Positions 18,410-27,852 of a stretch of 64,000 nt of DNA are shown here, one piece after another. The translations under genes and the position numbers were made by a program. The stretch is from Paenibacillus donghaensis. Lineage in GTDB: Bacteria; Bacillota; Bacilli; Paenibacillales; Paenibacillaceae. Location: contig NZ_CP021780.1 in NCBI RefSeq assembly GCF_002192415.1, positions 8,308,001-8,372,000 of the forward strand. Reading direction: 5' to 3'. Below the pieces are notes generated by a model. That model did no database searches. It was given only the letters and a program-made list of their open reading frames with translations, and was not told the DNA's origin. Each line of letters starts with the position of its first letter. The first letter of the stretch is position 1.

Positions 18410-19198
18410 ATGACGACCAAAATTGAAATTAACGGGGTCAGCAAATGGTTCCGCAAGGCGGGCCAGGAAGTAAAGGCGATGGAGGAAACCGACCTGTTGA
18501 TCGAAGAAGGCAGATTCGTCAGCATTATTGGCCCCAGCGGCTGCGGCAAATCCACGCTGTTCAATATTATTGCCGGACTGATCCCGCCGTCCACCGGACG
18601 GATTCTGGCCGATGGCGAGGATATTGCCGGGAAGACCGGACATGTGGGCTATATGCTGCAAAAGGACATGCTGCTCCCGTGGCGGACGATTCTCGACAAC
18701 ATCATTCTCGGGATGGAGATCCGCGGTGTGCCGCGCAAGGAGGCGGTGGCACGGGCGCAGCCGCTGATGGACAACTACGGGCTGAAGGGCTTCGGCGGCC
18801 ATTATCCGGCCGAGCTGTCCGGCGGTATGCGGCAGCGCGCCGCACTGCTGCGCACCCTGCTGTATGACCGCGATATTATCCTGCTAGACGAGCCATTTGG
18901 GGCGCTGGATGCCCAGACGCGCCTGACGATGCAGAATTGGCTGCTGGAGATCTGGTCGGACTTCCGCAAGACGGTGCTGTTTGTCACCCATGATATCGAT
19001 GAGGCAATTTATCTGTCGGATGACATTTACGTCTTCTCCGGGCGTCCGGGGAGGATCATCTCCAGAATCTCGGTGAACATGGCCCGGCCAAGGCATAAGG
19101 AAGACACCGTATCCGCCTCCTTTATGGAGCTGAAGCATCATCTGCTCGATCTGCTGTCCAGTGGCAGCCCTGCGGAAGAGGCTGCGCATATTTCCTGA
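18410..19198 (+). CDS. ABC transporter ATP-binding protein, nitrate/sulfonate/taurine (SsuB/TauB) type
   Basis: 262 residues with Walker A GPSGCGKST, Q-loop (MLQKDMLLPW), signature LSGGMRQR and Walker B ILLDEPFGALDAQTR. The DMLLPWRT stretch and the signature LSGGMRQRAALLRTL are typical of the SsuB/TauB/NrtD group. It powers the importer formed with the permease and binding protein that follow. GATGAAAGGG lies before the ATG. First gene of a five-gene operon reaching 23521. Confidence 0.92.
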   Translation: MTTKIEINGVSKWFRKAGQEVKAMEETDLLIEEGRFVSIIGPSGCGKSTLFNIIAGLIPPSTGRILADGEDIAGKTGHVGYMLQKDMLLPWRTILDNIILGMEIRGVPRKEAVARAQPLMDNYGLKGFGGHYPAELSGGMRQRAALLRTLLYDRDIILLDEPFGALDAQTRLTMQNWLLEIWSDFRKTVLFVTHDIDEAIYLSDDIYVFSGRPGRIISRISVNMARPRHKEDTVSASFMELKHHLLDLLSSGSPAEEAAHIS

Positions 19199-19263
19199 GA
19201 GAACTTCCTGCCGGTTAACGAAACCGAAGAGGACGACAATGAAATCAAGGAGGAGATCATCAA

Positions 19264-20151
19264 GTGGAAACAGTACAGGGCAAAGGGTATGTGATTCAAG
19301 CTCACGGAGCAGCCGGAACGGTGCAGGCCAAGGCCGAGAGAAGGAGAGTTGAGCCGGTTATTCTGGACGAAGAAGCAGCCGAGCGCCGTGTGCGCAGGCT
19401 GATTGGCTGGGGCAGGCTTGGTATAGGGCTGCTGATCGTGCTGTGCTGGGAGCTGTTTACCCGCATCGGCTGGATGGACTCTTATTATTGGAGCAGTCCG
19501 CTGCGGATTCTGCAGACTACCTGGACACAGATGGTGGAAGGCACGCTGCTGGTGGATATCGCCTATACCTCCGGCTCGACCATTCTCGGGTTTGTCGGCG
19601 GAACCCTGCTGGGTTCGCTGCTGGGACTGTCCTTCTGGTGGTCGCGCAAATTCGCTGGAATCAGCGAGCCGTTCCTGATCTTGCTGAACGCGATGCCGAA
19701 GCTGGCACTGGCTCCGGTGTTGGTCATTCTGCTGGGTATCGGATTCTTCTCCAAGGTGGCGCTGGCTTTTGCCATGACGGTGGTGGTCGCGGCCCTATCC
19801 GCCCAGAGTGGAGTGCAGAGTGTGGACAAGGACATGGAGAAGCTGATGTATTCGCTGGGGGCGAAACGCCGCCAGGTCTTTACCAAAGTAGTCATTCCGT
19901 GGGCAATGCCGTGGATGATCAGCAGCCTGCGGATCAATATTGCCCTTTCGCTGGCAGGGGCGATCGTGGGGGAGTTCATCGCTTCCAGCCATGGCATCGG
20001 ACGGATGGTCATTTATGCCGGGACGATCCTGGACATCAATCTGGTGTGGGTTGGCGTGGTTGTGCTCTCGGTGTTGTCGATGGTGATGTATATGGGCGTG
20101 GTGCTGCTGGAGAAATGGCTGTCCAAGGGGTATGGGATGAAGAAGGCGTAA
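19264..20151 (+). CDS. ABC transporter permease, SsuC/TauC type
   Basis: 295 residues from a GTG start with AAGGAGGAG upstream. About 40 hydrophilic N-terminal residues precede six membrane segments. The EAA loop with the coupling glycine is GAKRRQVFTKVVIPWAMPWM. The length and single-permease arrangement match the nitrate/sulfonate/taurine family, where a homodimer forms the channel. It works with the ATPase and lipoprotein on either side. Confidence 0.9.
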   Translation: METVQGKGYVIQAHGAAGTVQAKAERRRVEPVILDEEAAERRVRRLIGWGRLGIGLLIVLCWELFTRIGWMDSYYWSSPLRILQTTWTQMVEGTLLVDIAYTSGSTILGFVGGTLLGSLLGLSFWWSRKFAGISEPFLILLNAMPKLALAPVLVILLGIGFFSKVALAFAMTVVVAALSAQSGVQSVDKDMEKLMYSLGAKRRQVFTKVVIPWAMPWMISSLRINIALSLAGAIVGEFIASSHGIGRMVIYAGTILDINLVWVGVVVLSVLSMVMYMGVVLLEKWLSKGYGMKKA

Positions 20152-20200
20152 GAGCGGCAACCATCTGTAAGTGACTACAATTAAAGGGGAGATTCCATTG

Positions 20201-21238
20201 ATGATGAGACCTAAGTATTGTTCGCTTAACCTGCTGCTTGTTCTGGCCCTGCTAGTGCTGCTCTCGGCTTGCGGCGGCAAGAGCGGGACGGAAGCTGAGG
20301 CTGCGGGCAGCGGCAAGCTGAAGAAGCTTGTGATCGCCGAGCCGCTGCATTATGCCGGATATCTGCCACTGTATACGGCTCAGAGGGAGGGTTATTTCAA
20401 GGAAGAGGGTCTTGAAGTCGAGATGCTGCAGGCAGCGGGCGGCGCGCATGTGGCTTCCGTGGTCAGCGGGGATGCTTGGGGCGTAATCGGTGGTCCCGAA
20501 TCGAACGCGCTCGCCAATATTAATAACTCGGACCCCATTATTGCTGTGGGCAATGTGGTTAACCGGGCCAACGTCTATCTGATGGCTGCCAAGGGGACCG
20601 CTCCTGCGGGCAGCACCAAGGATGAGCTGAAGGCCTTCCTGGCAGGCAAAAAAATCAATGCAGGCCGCCACGGCGGAACCCCGAACCTGCTGACTCAATA
20701 CCTGCTGCTGGAACTGGGACTTGATCCGCAGAAGGATGTCCGGCTGCTGGAGCCAGCGGATGGTTCGACTGTGGTAGCAATGGTTCAGCAAGGCGCGGCC
20801 GAGGTGGCGAACGGTGCGGAGCCGCAGATCAGCGACGGGATGGGCAAAGGTGTGTGGGACGAGCCATTTTATAAATTCCATGACCTTGGCGATTATGCCT
20901 ATTCGGTGCTTGGCGTGAAACAATCGACGATTGACAAAGATCCGGAGACGGTGCAGAAAGTGGTCAATGCGCTGGTCAAGGCGCTGAAGGCGATCAAAGA
21001 GGACCGTACGCTGGCGATGGAAGTGCTGAAGGCAGAATTCCCGACGTTGTCTGATCAAGCGGCTGAGGCTTCGCTGGACCGGGCTTATGAGGATCTGCTG
21101 TGGAGCCCTGACGGCCAGATATCGGAAGAGGCGCTTGATAAGGACATGGACGTCATGATCAAGACGGGGATCTATAAAGCCGAATACACGTACGATGATT
21201 TGGTGGATATGCAGTTTGTGAACAAGACTGCGAAATAA
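20201..21238 (+). CDS. ABC transporter substrate-binding lipoprotein (NMT1/SsuA-like)
   Basis: 345 residues. ATG 20201 is preferred, with AAAGGGGAG eight bases before it. The signal peptide ends in a lipobox (LLSACGGK), so the protein is lipid-anchored. The mature part has HYAGYLPLYTAQREGYFKEEGLEVEML, characteristic of the NMT1/THI5-like binding fold of sulfonate, pyrimidine and riboflavin importers. The ligand is unknown. The amidohydrolase encoded directly downstream suggests an amide- or urea-containing compound. Confidence 0.9.
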   Translation: MMRPKYCSLNLLLVLALLVLLSACGGKSGTEAEAAGSGKLKKLVIAEPLHYAGYLPLYTAQREGYFKEEGLEVEMLQAAGGAHVASVVSGDAWGVIGGPESNALANINNSDPIIAVGNVVNRANVYLMAAKGTAPAGSTKDELKAFLAGKKINAGRHGGTPNLLTQYLLLELGLDPQKDVRLLEPADGSTVVAMVQQGAAEVANGAEPQISDGMGKGVWDEPFYKFHDLGDYAYSVLGVKQSTIDKDPETVQKVVNALVKALKAIKEDRTLAMEVLKAEFPTLSDQAAEASLDRAYEDLLWSPDGQISEEALDKDMDVMIKTGIYKAEYTYDDLVDMQFVNKTAK

Positions 21239-21263
21239 GGCTTGCGCCTGACAAGGAGGAGAA

Positions 21264-21908
21264 ATGAGGATGGAATGGAACACAGAGCTATGGATGCCCG
21301 GACGGGCAGCCTTGATTGTAGTGGATGTGCAGAACGATTACTGCCATCCGGACGGGGCCTTGGCCTCAGGCGGGAATGATGTCTCAGCGGTCGGAGAGAT
21401 GATGCCACAGCTGCATGGGCTGATTGAGGCGGCGAGAGTGCATGGGGTACCGGTGATTTTTATACAGACTTATCATGAACAGGCTACAGATTCTGAGGTG
21501 TGGTCCTCGCGTTCAGGCAGCCGCTCGCTGGGGGTGTGCCGCAAGGGAAGCTGGGGTGCCGAGTTCTATGAGGTATCGCCGCTGCCGGAGGATATTGTGG
21601 TCCACAAGCACCGGTATAGTGCTTTTATTAACACTCGGCTGGATTCCGTGCTTCGCTCGCTGCGTACCGAGACGCTGATTATGACTGGTGTAAGCACTAA
21701 CGTATGTGTGGAATCTACTGCCCGGGACGGCTTTATGCTCGATTACCATATTGTGATGGTTGAGGATGCCTGCGCATCCTACTCACGGGCTGCGCATGAG
21801 ATGACACTGGAGAATATGCAGGGCTACTTCGGAGCGGTAGCCTCTGCCGAGGCGATTCAGCAGCAATGGAGGATGCGCAAACAGGCGGCTCTTCAAGAGA
21901 TATTATGA
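21264..21908 (+). CDS. Isochorismatase-family cysteine amidohydrolase (RutB-like)
   Basis: 214 residues. The catalytic triad of the family is present: D21 (IVVDVQNDY), K115 (VVHKHRYSAF) and C148 (GVSTNVCVES). The KxRYSxFxNTxLDSVLR and TNVCVESTARD patterns are closest in my memory to ureidoacrylate/peroxyureidoacrylate hydrolase RutB and related N-carbamoyl amide hydrolases. The likely reaction is hydrolysis of an amide or carbamoyl group on the compound imported by the preceding ABC system. AAGGAGGAGAA precedes the start. The stop overlaps the next start by four bases (ATGA). Confidence 0.85.
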   Translation: MRMEWNTELWMPGRAALIVVDVQNDYCHPDGALASGGNDVSAVGEMMPQLHGLIEAARVHGVPVIFIQTYHEQATDSEVWSSRSGSRSLGVCRKGSWGAEFYEVSPLPEDIVVHKHRYSAFINTRLDSVLRSLRTETLIMTGVSTNVCVESTARDGFMLDYHIVMVEDACASYSRAAHEMTLENMQGYFGAVASAEAIQQQWRMRKQAALQEIL

Positions 21909-23521
21909 GCCTGGACGGTTTGGCTCCTGAACCACGAATCAACCGTACCGCCGTGAAGCTGGTCATCTGCCTGGGTGCATTCCTATCCAATCTGTCGGCA
22001 GGGATGTTCAATATTGCGCTGGTGGATATCTCCGCGGATCTGGCCATGCCTGTGGCTTCTGTGCAGTGGGTGGTCAGCATCTACCTGCTGGTTATCTCCG
22101 TGCTGCTGCCTGTGATGGGCCGATTGGGTGATATGCTGGGCAGGCGGAGAATCCATAACCTGGGTTTGTTCGCTTTTGCCGCCGGGGCGCTCGGCTGCGC
22201 GCTGGCTCCGAATGCACTGATGCTGCTGGGCTTCCGCGTCCTTCAAGGCATCGGGGCCTCTATGTATCAAGCGACCAACATGGCGCTGATCGTCTCGCTG
22301 TTCCCGCAAGAGCAGCGGGGGCGTGCGCTTGGGTTGATGAGCACCTTCGTGGCTGCCGGTTCGATGGCCGGGCCGGGGGTGGGCGGCTTCCTGATTCAGT
22401 GGTTCTCCTGGCAGAGCAACTTCTGGCTGCTGGCCGTTATCGCCGCCGCTGCCGGCGCGCTGGCTCAGCGGATCATTCCCGCAGACCGGGAGACAGCCGG
22501 AGGCAGACTTGAGCTCGGACGGACACTTGTATTCGCGGCCGGACTGTCTTCGCTGATGGTGGCCGTCGATCTGGGGGGCCGAACCTCCTTCCGGAGCCTG
22601 CCCGTTCTCCTGCTGCTGCTGGTCCCGGCAGTGATTGCCGCCTGGATCTGGACGTTCCGCCGGAAGGCTGGCAGGCAGGTCCGGGAGAAGGCGGCTGGCG
22701 GGCCGCAGCCTGATTATCGTGAGCGGGGGCGGGATAGTGGTAGCTGGGGGCTGGATACTGCTGGAAAGAGACTGAGTATTGGTGAACGTGGCGTGGCTGA
22801 TAGGGAACGTTTAGCAGGTGATGGAGAAGGGAACGAGAGTAGTGCAGGGCAACTGGGCGATAGAAGGCGTAGTGTGACTGATGCAGATCTATTCGCAGAC
22901 CAACGTATTCAGGCCGGGATCGTGGTTACGGTTGTTACTTACATGGCTGCGTTTACCGCTCAGCTGGCCCTGCCTGTGTTCTTGCGTCTGGCCGGCGCGC
23001 CGCCTGCCTGGGTGGGCCTGGTCATGATCGGCTACCCGCTGGCGCTGGTCTTGACCGCACCGCTCAGCGGCGGGATTGCCGACCGGAAAGGGCCGCTGGG
23101 CATATTGTCCGCAGGACTGCTGCTGATGAGCGCGACGCTGCTCTGCCTTGGCTTCTTCGGCCAGGCGCTTGGCCAGGAGGCCATGGTTGTGCCCATCGTG
23201 CTGCTGGGTTGCTCGATGGGCATGATTACCTCACCCAATACCAGTATCGTGATGGGGCTGGCCCCGCAGGCCAGCCTAGGCAGAGTCAGCAGTCTGCTGG
23301 CCTTGTCCCGCAACATCGGCATGATGTTCGGCACAGCCGCAGGCGGGATGATGCTGGCAGGTGGAATGGCGGGCACGGGCGGCGGTACCATGGCTGTATT
23401 TGTGGTCTGTGCGGCCGGGGTAGCCCTCTCATGGGGCTGGCTGGTGCATGCGCTGCGCCGTAACGGCAATGCCGCAGAAGCCGGGCGTCGTCCGTTGTCT
23501 CCGGCGAATCGGGATGTGTGA
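21905..23521 (+). CDS. MFS transporter (DHA-type) with a long hydrophilic insert
   Basis: 538 residues, translationally coupled to the amidohydrolase gene by ATGA. The first six membrane segments and an MGRLGDMLGRRRIHN loop are standard for drug:proton antiporters. Between the two halves (about residues 258-335) lies a charged stretch (GGPQPDYRERGRDSGS onward to RRRSVTDADLF) that is absent from usual members. The second half resumes at IQAGIVVTVVTYMAAF. It may export the product or an analogue of the compound handled by the operon. The frame is intact across the insert. Confidence 0.85.
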   Translation: MSLDGLAPEPRINRTAVKLVICLGAFLSNLSAGMFNIALVDISADLAMPVASVQWVVSIYLLVISVLLPVMGRLGDMLGRRRIHNLGLFAFAAGALGCALAPNALMLLGFRVLQGIGASMYQATNMALIVSLFPQEQRGRALGLMSTFVAAGSMAGPGVGGFLIQWFSWQSNFWLLAVIAAAAGALAQRIIPADRETAGGRLELGRTLVFAAGLSSLMVAVDLGGRTSFRSLPVLLLLLVPAVIAAWIWTFRRKAGRQVREKAAGGPQPDYRERGRDSGSWGLDTAGKRLSIGERGVADRERLAGDGEGNESSAGQLGDRRRSVTDADLFADQRIQAGIVVTVVTYMAAFTAQLALPVFLRLAGAPPAWVGLVMIGYPLALVLTAPLSGGIADRKGPLGILSAGLLLMSATLLCLGFFGQALGQEAMVVPIVLLGCSMGMITSPNTSIVMGLAPQASLGRVSSLLALSRNIGMMFGTAAGGMMLAGGMAGTGGGTMAVFVVCAAGVALSWGWLVHALRRNGNAAEAGRRPLSPANRDV

Positions 23522-23658
23522 GCTGTTAAACAAAGCGAAGAAAAAGCTGCATTATAAACGTATTGCGGTACCGTCTGAATGCAGCTGCACTGCAGAACTA
23601 TTTTACTTTAAATTTAGGTTGCTGCTTAGATCCAGAGGATAGGTAATTAATAGCAAAG

Positions 23659-24018
23659 TTATAAAGTAGAGCTCAGAGGGTCCTGATGATGCAATTCAAT
23701 CGGGGCTCTTATTTGTTGAAGGGCTTGATCGCTAATGTCGAATTGTCCCATGTCTCCTCTTCCGGCAGAAATAGTCCGAGGAAACGCACCGAAGCCTCCG
23801 ACCAATTCATGATGATGAATACTGATTTGTCCCCCGCCTCTTTCAAATAATTTGATGATGGGTTCGTAAATATCATGATGCTTAATAGCATTCAGAACGC
23901 CACTATCTAACAAAGCGAACCATACCTGCGGAAGCTGATTGCTTGACCACTGATTTTGAAAGTGGATGATCGATTCTTTGTAATCCTGCGGCGGAACAAT
24001 TCCTATAAAACACTGCAT
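23659..24018 (-). pseudogene. Remnant of a 2'-5' RNA ligase-like (2H phosphoesterase) gene
   Basis: The N-terminus MQCFIGIVPPQDYKESIIHFQ resembles the opening of small 2H phosphoesterase proteins, and AGGTGAAGAG lies before the ATG. The HxT/S motifs expected of this family are missing. A neighbouring frame (23709-23891) continues with SVFIIMNWSEASVRFLGLFLPEEE, which looks like the displaced second half. A frameshift plus an internal deletion would explain this. It could instead be a short unrelated gene. Confidence 0.4.
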
Positions 24019-24239
24019 CTCTTCACCTCGTGTGATTGTACATGTTTACCAAAAAAACACCTCGCTCGGTTAGCGCCATGGAAGTGTCGAGCAACCATAC
24101 CCACAAAAAAAGGTGCGTAACTCTATGTTATAGCAACATTCCATGTAAGAGTAGTCTTGCTTTTCCAAGCTTAACGGCACGCTCCCAATCATGTTTTCTT
24201 TAATCTTCGTAGAGGGATTAGCTAAGTTCGAACCATTGT

Positions 24240-24500
24240 GATTTAGTTGCGATAGTGCATCTATTTGGCGGATTTTTTGCGTATTGGAGGAAATAGATGT
24301 AAAAAGGCACTTAATTTCTAGTTTTGAGCGTCCTAGGCCCAATTTACTCAAAATTAGTTGCAGATTCGCATCTAATCACCCGCTGGTTAACGATCTGGCT
24401 GAAATTAAGTGCACTTTCGCATCTATTTGCTCCGAACGCACCACGGCAACATTCTAAATACTCGCTGGCCTAAGTAGTAACAACATTCGCATCTATCTAG
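24240..24500. repeat. Class A palindrome repeat unit, minus orientation
   Basis: Contains TTAGTTGC-GATAGT-GCATCTAT, TAGATG-T-AAAAAG-GCACTTAA, TTAGTTGC-AGATTC-GCATCTAA and AAGTGC-ACTTTC-GCATCTAT, then the right-hand end sequence GGCCTAAGTAGTAAC at 24467-24481. The rest of 24019-24714 holds no gene; 24060-24230 shows nothing recognisable. Confidence 0.7.
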
Positions 24501-24714
24501 GAGTATAGAGTAACTTGTCAGCACTGCAGGAACAGGCGGTCACGGATCTTGAATAAACATCACCTATCCGGGATCGCCAGCTGTGCTGGTGTTTTATTTT
24601 TTAATGAATCAAGGTGGTTATTTATTACGGCGGGAACGCGCCCGGGTTGTTCTGGTGAGGGAACGTTTGGTAGAATCTAAAGGACAAAGCCCACAAAGGG
24701 AGAGGAGACTGTTC

Positions 24715-25731
24715 ATGACAACGGATAACGCTTACAAGGTAAAATGGGGGGTTCTCGGCACCGGCTGGATTTCGCATCAGTTCGTAACAGACCTGGCCCA
24801 TGCGGCGAATGGTGTTGCTTATGCAGTGGGATCGCGCAGTCTGGAAAGTGCGGAGAAGTTCGCCACTGACCACGGAGTTCCGGTTGCTTATGCCACTTAT
24901 GAGGAGCTGGTGAACGACCCGGAGGTCGATGCCGTCTATATCGGGACCCCGCACCCGCTGCACAAGGACAATGCGCTGCTCGCGCTGCGCGCCGGCAAGG
25001 CCGTTCTATGTGAGAAGCCGTTCACCGTCAACAGCGCAGAGCTGGAGGAGATCGCCGCATATGCCAAGCACAATAAACTGTTCCTGATGGAGGCGATGTG
25101 GAGCCGCTTTATCCCCGCAATTGCCAAAGTGCGTGAGTGGATTGCCGCCGGGCGGATCGGCGAGGTGCGTCTGGTCAAGGCTGATCTCGGCTTCCGCGCC
25201 GATTGGAATCCCGAAGGCCGGCTTCTGAATCCGAAGCTGGGCGGGGGAGCGCTGCTTGACGTCGGCATCTACCCTATATCATTCGCCTCTATGGTGCTGG
25301 GTCCTCATCCGGAGCAGATTCACAGCACTGTGCATATCGGTGAGACCGGAGTGGACGAGCATTTCTCGCTGTTGTTAAGCTACGGCGGAGGTGTAACGGC
25401 TTCAATCAACGGGGGAGTGCGGTTAAATCTGCTGAATGAGGCTTATATTTTTGGCACGGAAGGTCATATTATGGTGCCGGGTACATTGGTGAATCCGACC
25501 AAGGCTGTGCTGCATTCCGCAGACGGGGTGACAGAGACCTTCGAGGAACAACGAGAGTCGATTGGCTATGCGTACGAAGCGGAAGAAGTCGGCCGGTGTC
25601 TGGAAGCGGGACTGACCGAAAGTCCGGTTATCACCTTGGACGAGTCGGTTGCCATCCTGAAGCTGCTTGACCGGGTGCGGGGGCAATGGGGGCTGGTCTA
25701 TCCGGGTGAAGCAGAGCTTAAGCAGCACTAA
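24715..25731 (+). CDS. Gfo/Idh/MocA-family NAD(P)-dependent oxidoreductase
   Basis: 338 residues. ATG 24715 is chosen because AGGAGAC precedes it and the Rossmann motif (VKWGVLGTGWISHQFV) then starts at residue 9. EKP in AVLCEKPFTVN is the family lysine-proline motif. GGGALLDVGIYPISFA holds the aspartate and the start of the GxxxDxGxY... catalytic helix. These enzymes oxidise or epimerise sugars, inositols or related polyols; the substrate is unknown. The ADP-ribosylglycohydrolase gene follows after 31 bp and may be co-transcribed. Confidence 0.9.
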   Translation: MTTDNAYKVKWGVLGTGWISHQFVTDLAHAANGVAYAVGSRSLESAEKFATDHGVPVAYATYEELVNDPEVDAVYIGTPHPLHKDNALLALRAGKAVLCEKPFTVNSAELEEIAAYAKHNKLFLMEAMWSRFIPAIAKVREWIAAGRIGEVRLVKADLGFRADWNPEGRLLNPKLGGGALLDVGIYPISFASMVLGPHPEQIHSTVHIGETGVDEHFSLLLSYGGGVTASINGGVRLNLLNEAYIFGTEGHIMVPGTLVNPTKAVLHSADGVTETFEEQRESIGYAYEAEEVGRCLEAGLTESPVITLDESVAILKLLDRVRGQWGLVYPGEAELKQH

Positions 25732-25762
25732 CCTATCGACAAATCAAAGCAGGAGGCAGAAC

Positions 25763-26698
25763 ATGACACTTGACATCAACCGTTACCAGGGCTGCTTAAG
25801 CGGCTTGGCACTTGGCGATGCCCTTGGCACGACAGTCGAGTTCCAGGCCCCCGGCACTTTTGTGCCGGTTGAAGATATAGTGGGCGGAGGTGTGTTCGGG
25901 CTGCAGCCTGGACAGTGGACTGACGATACGTCCATGGCCCTCTGCCTGGCAGATAGTTTGCTTACCAGGCAGGGGTTCGATCCGGCTGACCAGATGGACC
26001 GTTATGTGAAATGGTTCCGTGCGGGTTATCTCAGCAGCACGGGCACCTGCTTCGATATCGGCAACTCTACGCAAGCGGCGCTGCAGCATTATGAGTCCAG
26101 CGGCGAAGCCTTCAGCGGTTCGCAGGACCCCCGCGCCGCCGGGAACGGCTCGATCATGCGGCTGGCCCCGGCAGTGATGTTCTATGCTGCAGACCCGGCA
26201 GCGGCGCTGGACTATGCGGTAAGCAGCTCCAGAACGACGCATGCCGCCAGGGAGTGCCTGGATGCCTGCCGGCTGATGGGGGCCTATCTGCTGGCCGCGC
26301 TGCACGGCTGGAGCAAGCTCGAGATGCTGGAGCCGCAGGCTTTCAGCGAGTGGCTTCAGGAGGATGGGCTTGCGCCCGGCATCCTGAGCATTAAGCATGG
26401 CTCCTACAAGCTGAAGCAGCCGCCGGAGATTCAAGGCTCCGGTTATGTGGTGAAGTCGCTGGAGGCGGCGCTGTGGGCGTTCCACAATTCCTCCAGCTTT
26501 GAGGAGGGAGCGCTGCTTGCCGTGAATCTGGGAGACGATGCTGATACCACCGGCGCGGTGTACGGCCAGATCGCAGGAGCCTATTATGGTCTCGACGGCC
26601 TGCCGGCCTCATGGAGAGAGAAGCTGGCGATGCGGGAGCTAATCGAGAATTACGCGGTCCGCTTGTATGCAGAGCGGGCAGATGGGGTGAGAGTATAG
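25763..26698 (+). CDS. ADP-ribosylglycohydrolase (DraG/ARH-like)
   Basis: 311 residues; AGGAGGC lies eight bases before ATG 25763. The N-terminus has GCLSGLALGDALGTTVEF. The two metal-binding aspartate clusters of the family are present: WTDDTSMAL (about residue 56) and LGDDADTTGAVYGQIAGA near the C-terminus. GNGSIMRLAP is the conserved substrate loop. It should remove ADP-ribose from proteins, or act on small ADP-ribosylated molecules, in the cytoplasm. No ADP-ribosyltransferase gene is visible nearby. Confidence 0.92.
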   Translation: MTLDINRYQGCLSGLALGDALGTTVEFQAPGTFVPVEDIVGGGVFGLQPGQWTDDTSMALCLADSLLTRQGFDPADQMDRYVKWFRAGYLSSTGTCFDIGNSTQAALQHYESSGEAFSGSQDPRAAGNGSIMRLAPAVMFYAADPAAALDYAVSSSRTTHAARECLDACRLMGAYLLAALHGWSKLEMLEPQAFSEWLQEDGLAPGILSIKHGSYKLKQPPEIQGSGYVVKSLEAALWAFHNSSSFEEGALLAVNLGDDADTTGAVYGQIAGAYYGLDGLPASWREKLAMRELIENYAVRLYAERADGVRV

Positions 26699-26931
26699 AG
26701 CGGGTACGAAGAGTGGAGATCAATAAGAGGTAAATTCTATAAATATCGCATTCGTTCTAACTTGTTGGTGCAGGATCTTCAGCACTGAGCACTTTAAGAC
26801 TTCAGCATGAAGTGGGGTCCTCAATAGCCATAGATTTCTGAACATCGCGAGCGTCCAGCCTATCTGTTAAGTGCAAAAGTGCAACTAAATTCCGCCTATT
26901 GCAGAGCTTTCAACTAATTAATTGCAAAACG

Positions 26932-27309
26932 GGTTACTACTTAGGCCCAACGAAGAATGATAGGGAAAATCTACCGCTAGTTGGTCTCAGAATGGGGATT
27001 CGATGGGGTTATAGGGAGTTTCTACCGCTAATTACGTGCTATCCGCTTCATAATGCCCTCGAAAGCCAATTTAGTGGTAACTTTCCCTATATGACATGAA
27101 AACCAAACACTAGCTGGGAGTTAACGGTAGATTTTCCCCATAGCCACCTACGTGTTTGGACTTAGAACGCTCAAATCTATACAAGTGGAAACGGCTACGC
27201 CGTCCTTTTATAGGACGGGGCGTATCAGCGAGAAAGATAAGGGGCATTCATTGCGCGAAGCATATAAATTCTTATCTTTTGGGAAAAAACCGGGTCCTAA
27301 GTAGTAACC
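26932..27309. mobile_element. Class B2 inverted-repeat element inserted in a class A palindrome
   Basis: Begins GGTTACTACTTAGGCCC and ends GGTCCTAAGTAGTAACC. Flanks are AAAACG on the left and AAAACT on the right (five of six bases the same), and the outer sequences GCAAAAC and GCAACTAA rebuild one class A palindrome. Inner motifs (CTACCGCTA near both halves, TATAGGGA) are shared with 57947-58228. A class C repeat lies inside, inverted, near 27190-27290. No ORF for a transposase is present. Confidence 0.75.
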
Positions 27310-27454
27310 AAAACTGCAACTAATCCAGCCCATTTGAGTGTAAACCCCTCCGAGTATGGATTTAGTTGCACTTTTGACACTTATTTCTTTATATTCCAAC
27401 AAAAGGGCAGAATTAAGTGCTGATTTATATCTATTTACTTGAAGAGAAACCCTC

Positions 27455-27709
27455 GCGAGCCAATGTGGAGGAAAATAAGGGATAAATCCCATAAATTCTG
27501 CGTTCGCGAGCCAATGTGGAGGAAAATAAGGGATATATCCCGTGAATGTTGCGTTCGTGAGCCAATGTGAAGGAAAATAAGGGATAAATCCCATAAATTC
27601 TGCGTTCGCGAGCCAATGTGGAGGAAGATAAGGGATAAATCCCATAAATTCTGCGTTCGTGAGCCAATGTGGAACGAAATAAGGGATATATCCCATAAAT
27701 GCTCCTACT
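27455..27709. repeat. Five tandem copies of a 51 bp repeat
   Basis: Copies start at 27455, 27506, 27557, 27608 and 27659. Each contains GCGAGCCAATGTGGAGG followed by AAATAAGGGATAAATCCC, which has a GGGAT/ATCCC palindrome. Copies differ at a few positions (GCGAG/GTGAG, GGATAAAT/GGATATAT). There are no unique spacers, so it is not a CRISPR array. Together with the B2 element and class A fragments on both sides it fills the gap 26699-27852. Confidence 0.85.
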
Positions 27710-27793
27710 TATGCGCCTGCAAGCTACCGCTCACCGCCATCGCCGACGACCACACTCGCCGCTCACCCTCATCAACCCTGGCAGACAGTATAC

Positions 27794-27838
27794 AAAAAAG
27801 ACGGCCACAAGCCCCGAAAGGGCGAGCAGCCGTCTTTG
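27794..27838 (-). terminator. Intrinsic terminator of the minus-strand trio
   Basis: On the minus strand AAAGACGGC pairs with GCCGTCTTT, with an inner GCCC/GGGC stem, followed by a T-run. It lies 15 bp after the stop of the 629-residue membrane protein. Confidence 0.85.
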
Positions 27839-27852
27839 TGTTGCGTTGGCGT

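Noticed and set aside
27208..27696. Minus-strand 162-residue ORF made mostly of GFIPYFPPHWLANAEF-type repeats
   Set aside because: It exists only because the 51 bp unit is a multiple of three; the start lacks a ribosome binding site and the remainder runs over the B2 element end.
27455..27709. Possible CRISPR array
   Set aside because: The repeats are directly adjacent with no unique spacers, and no cas genes are in the window.
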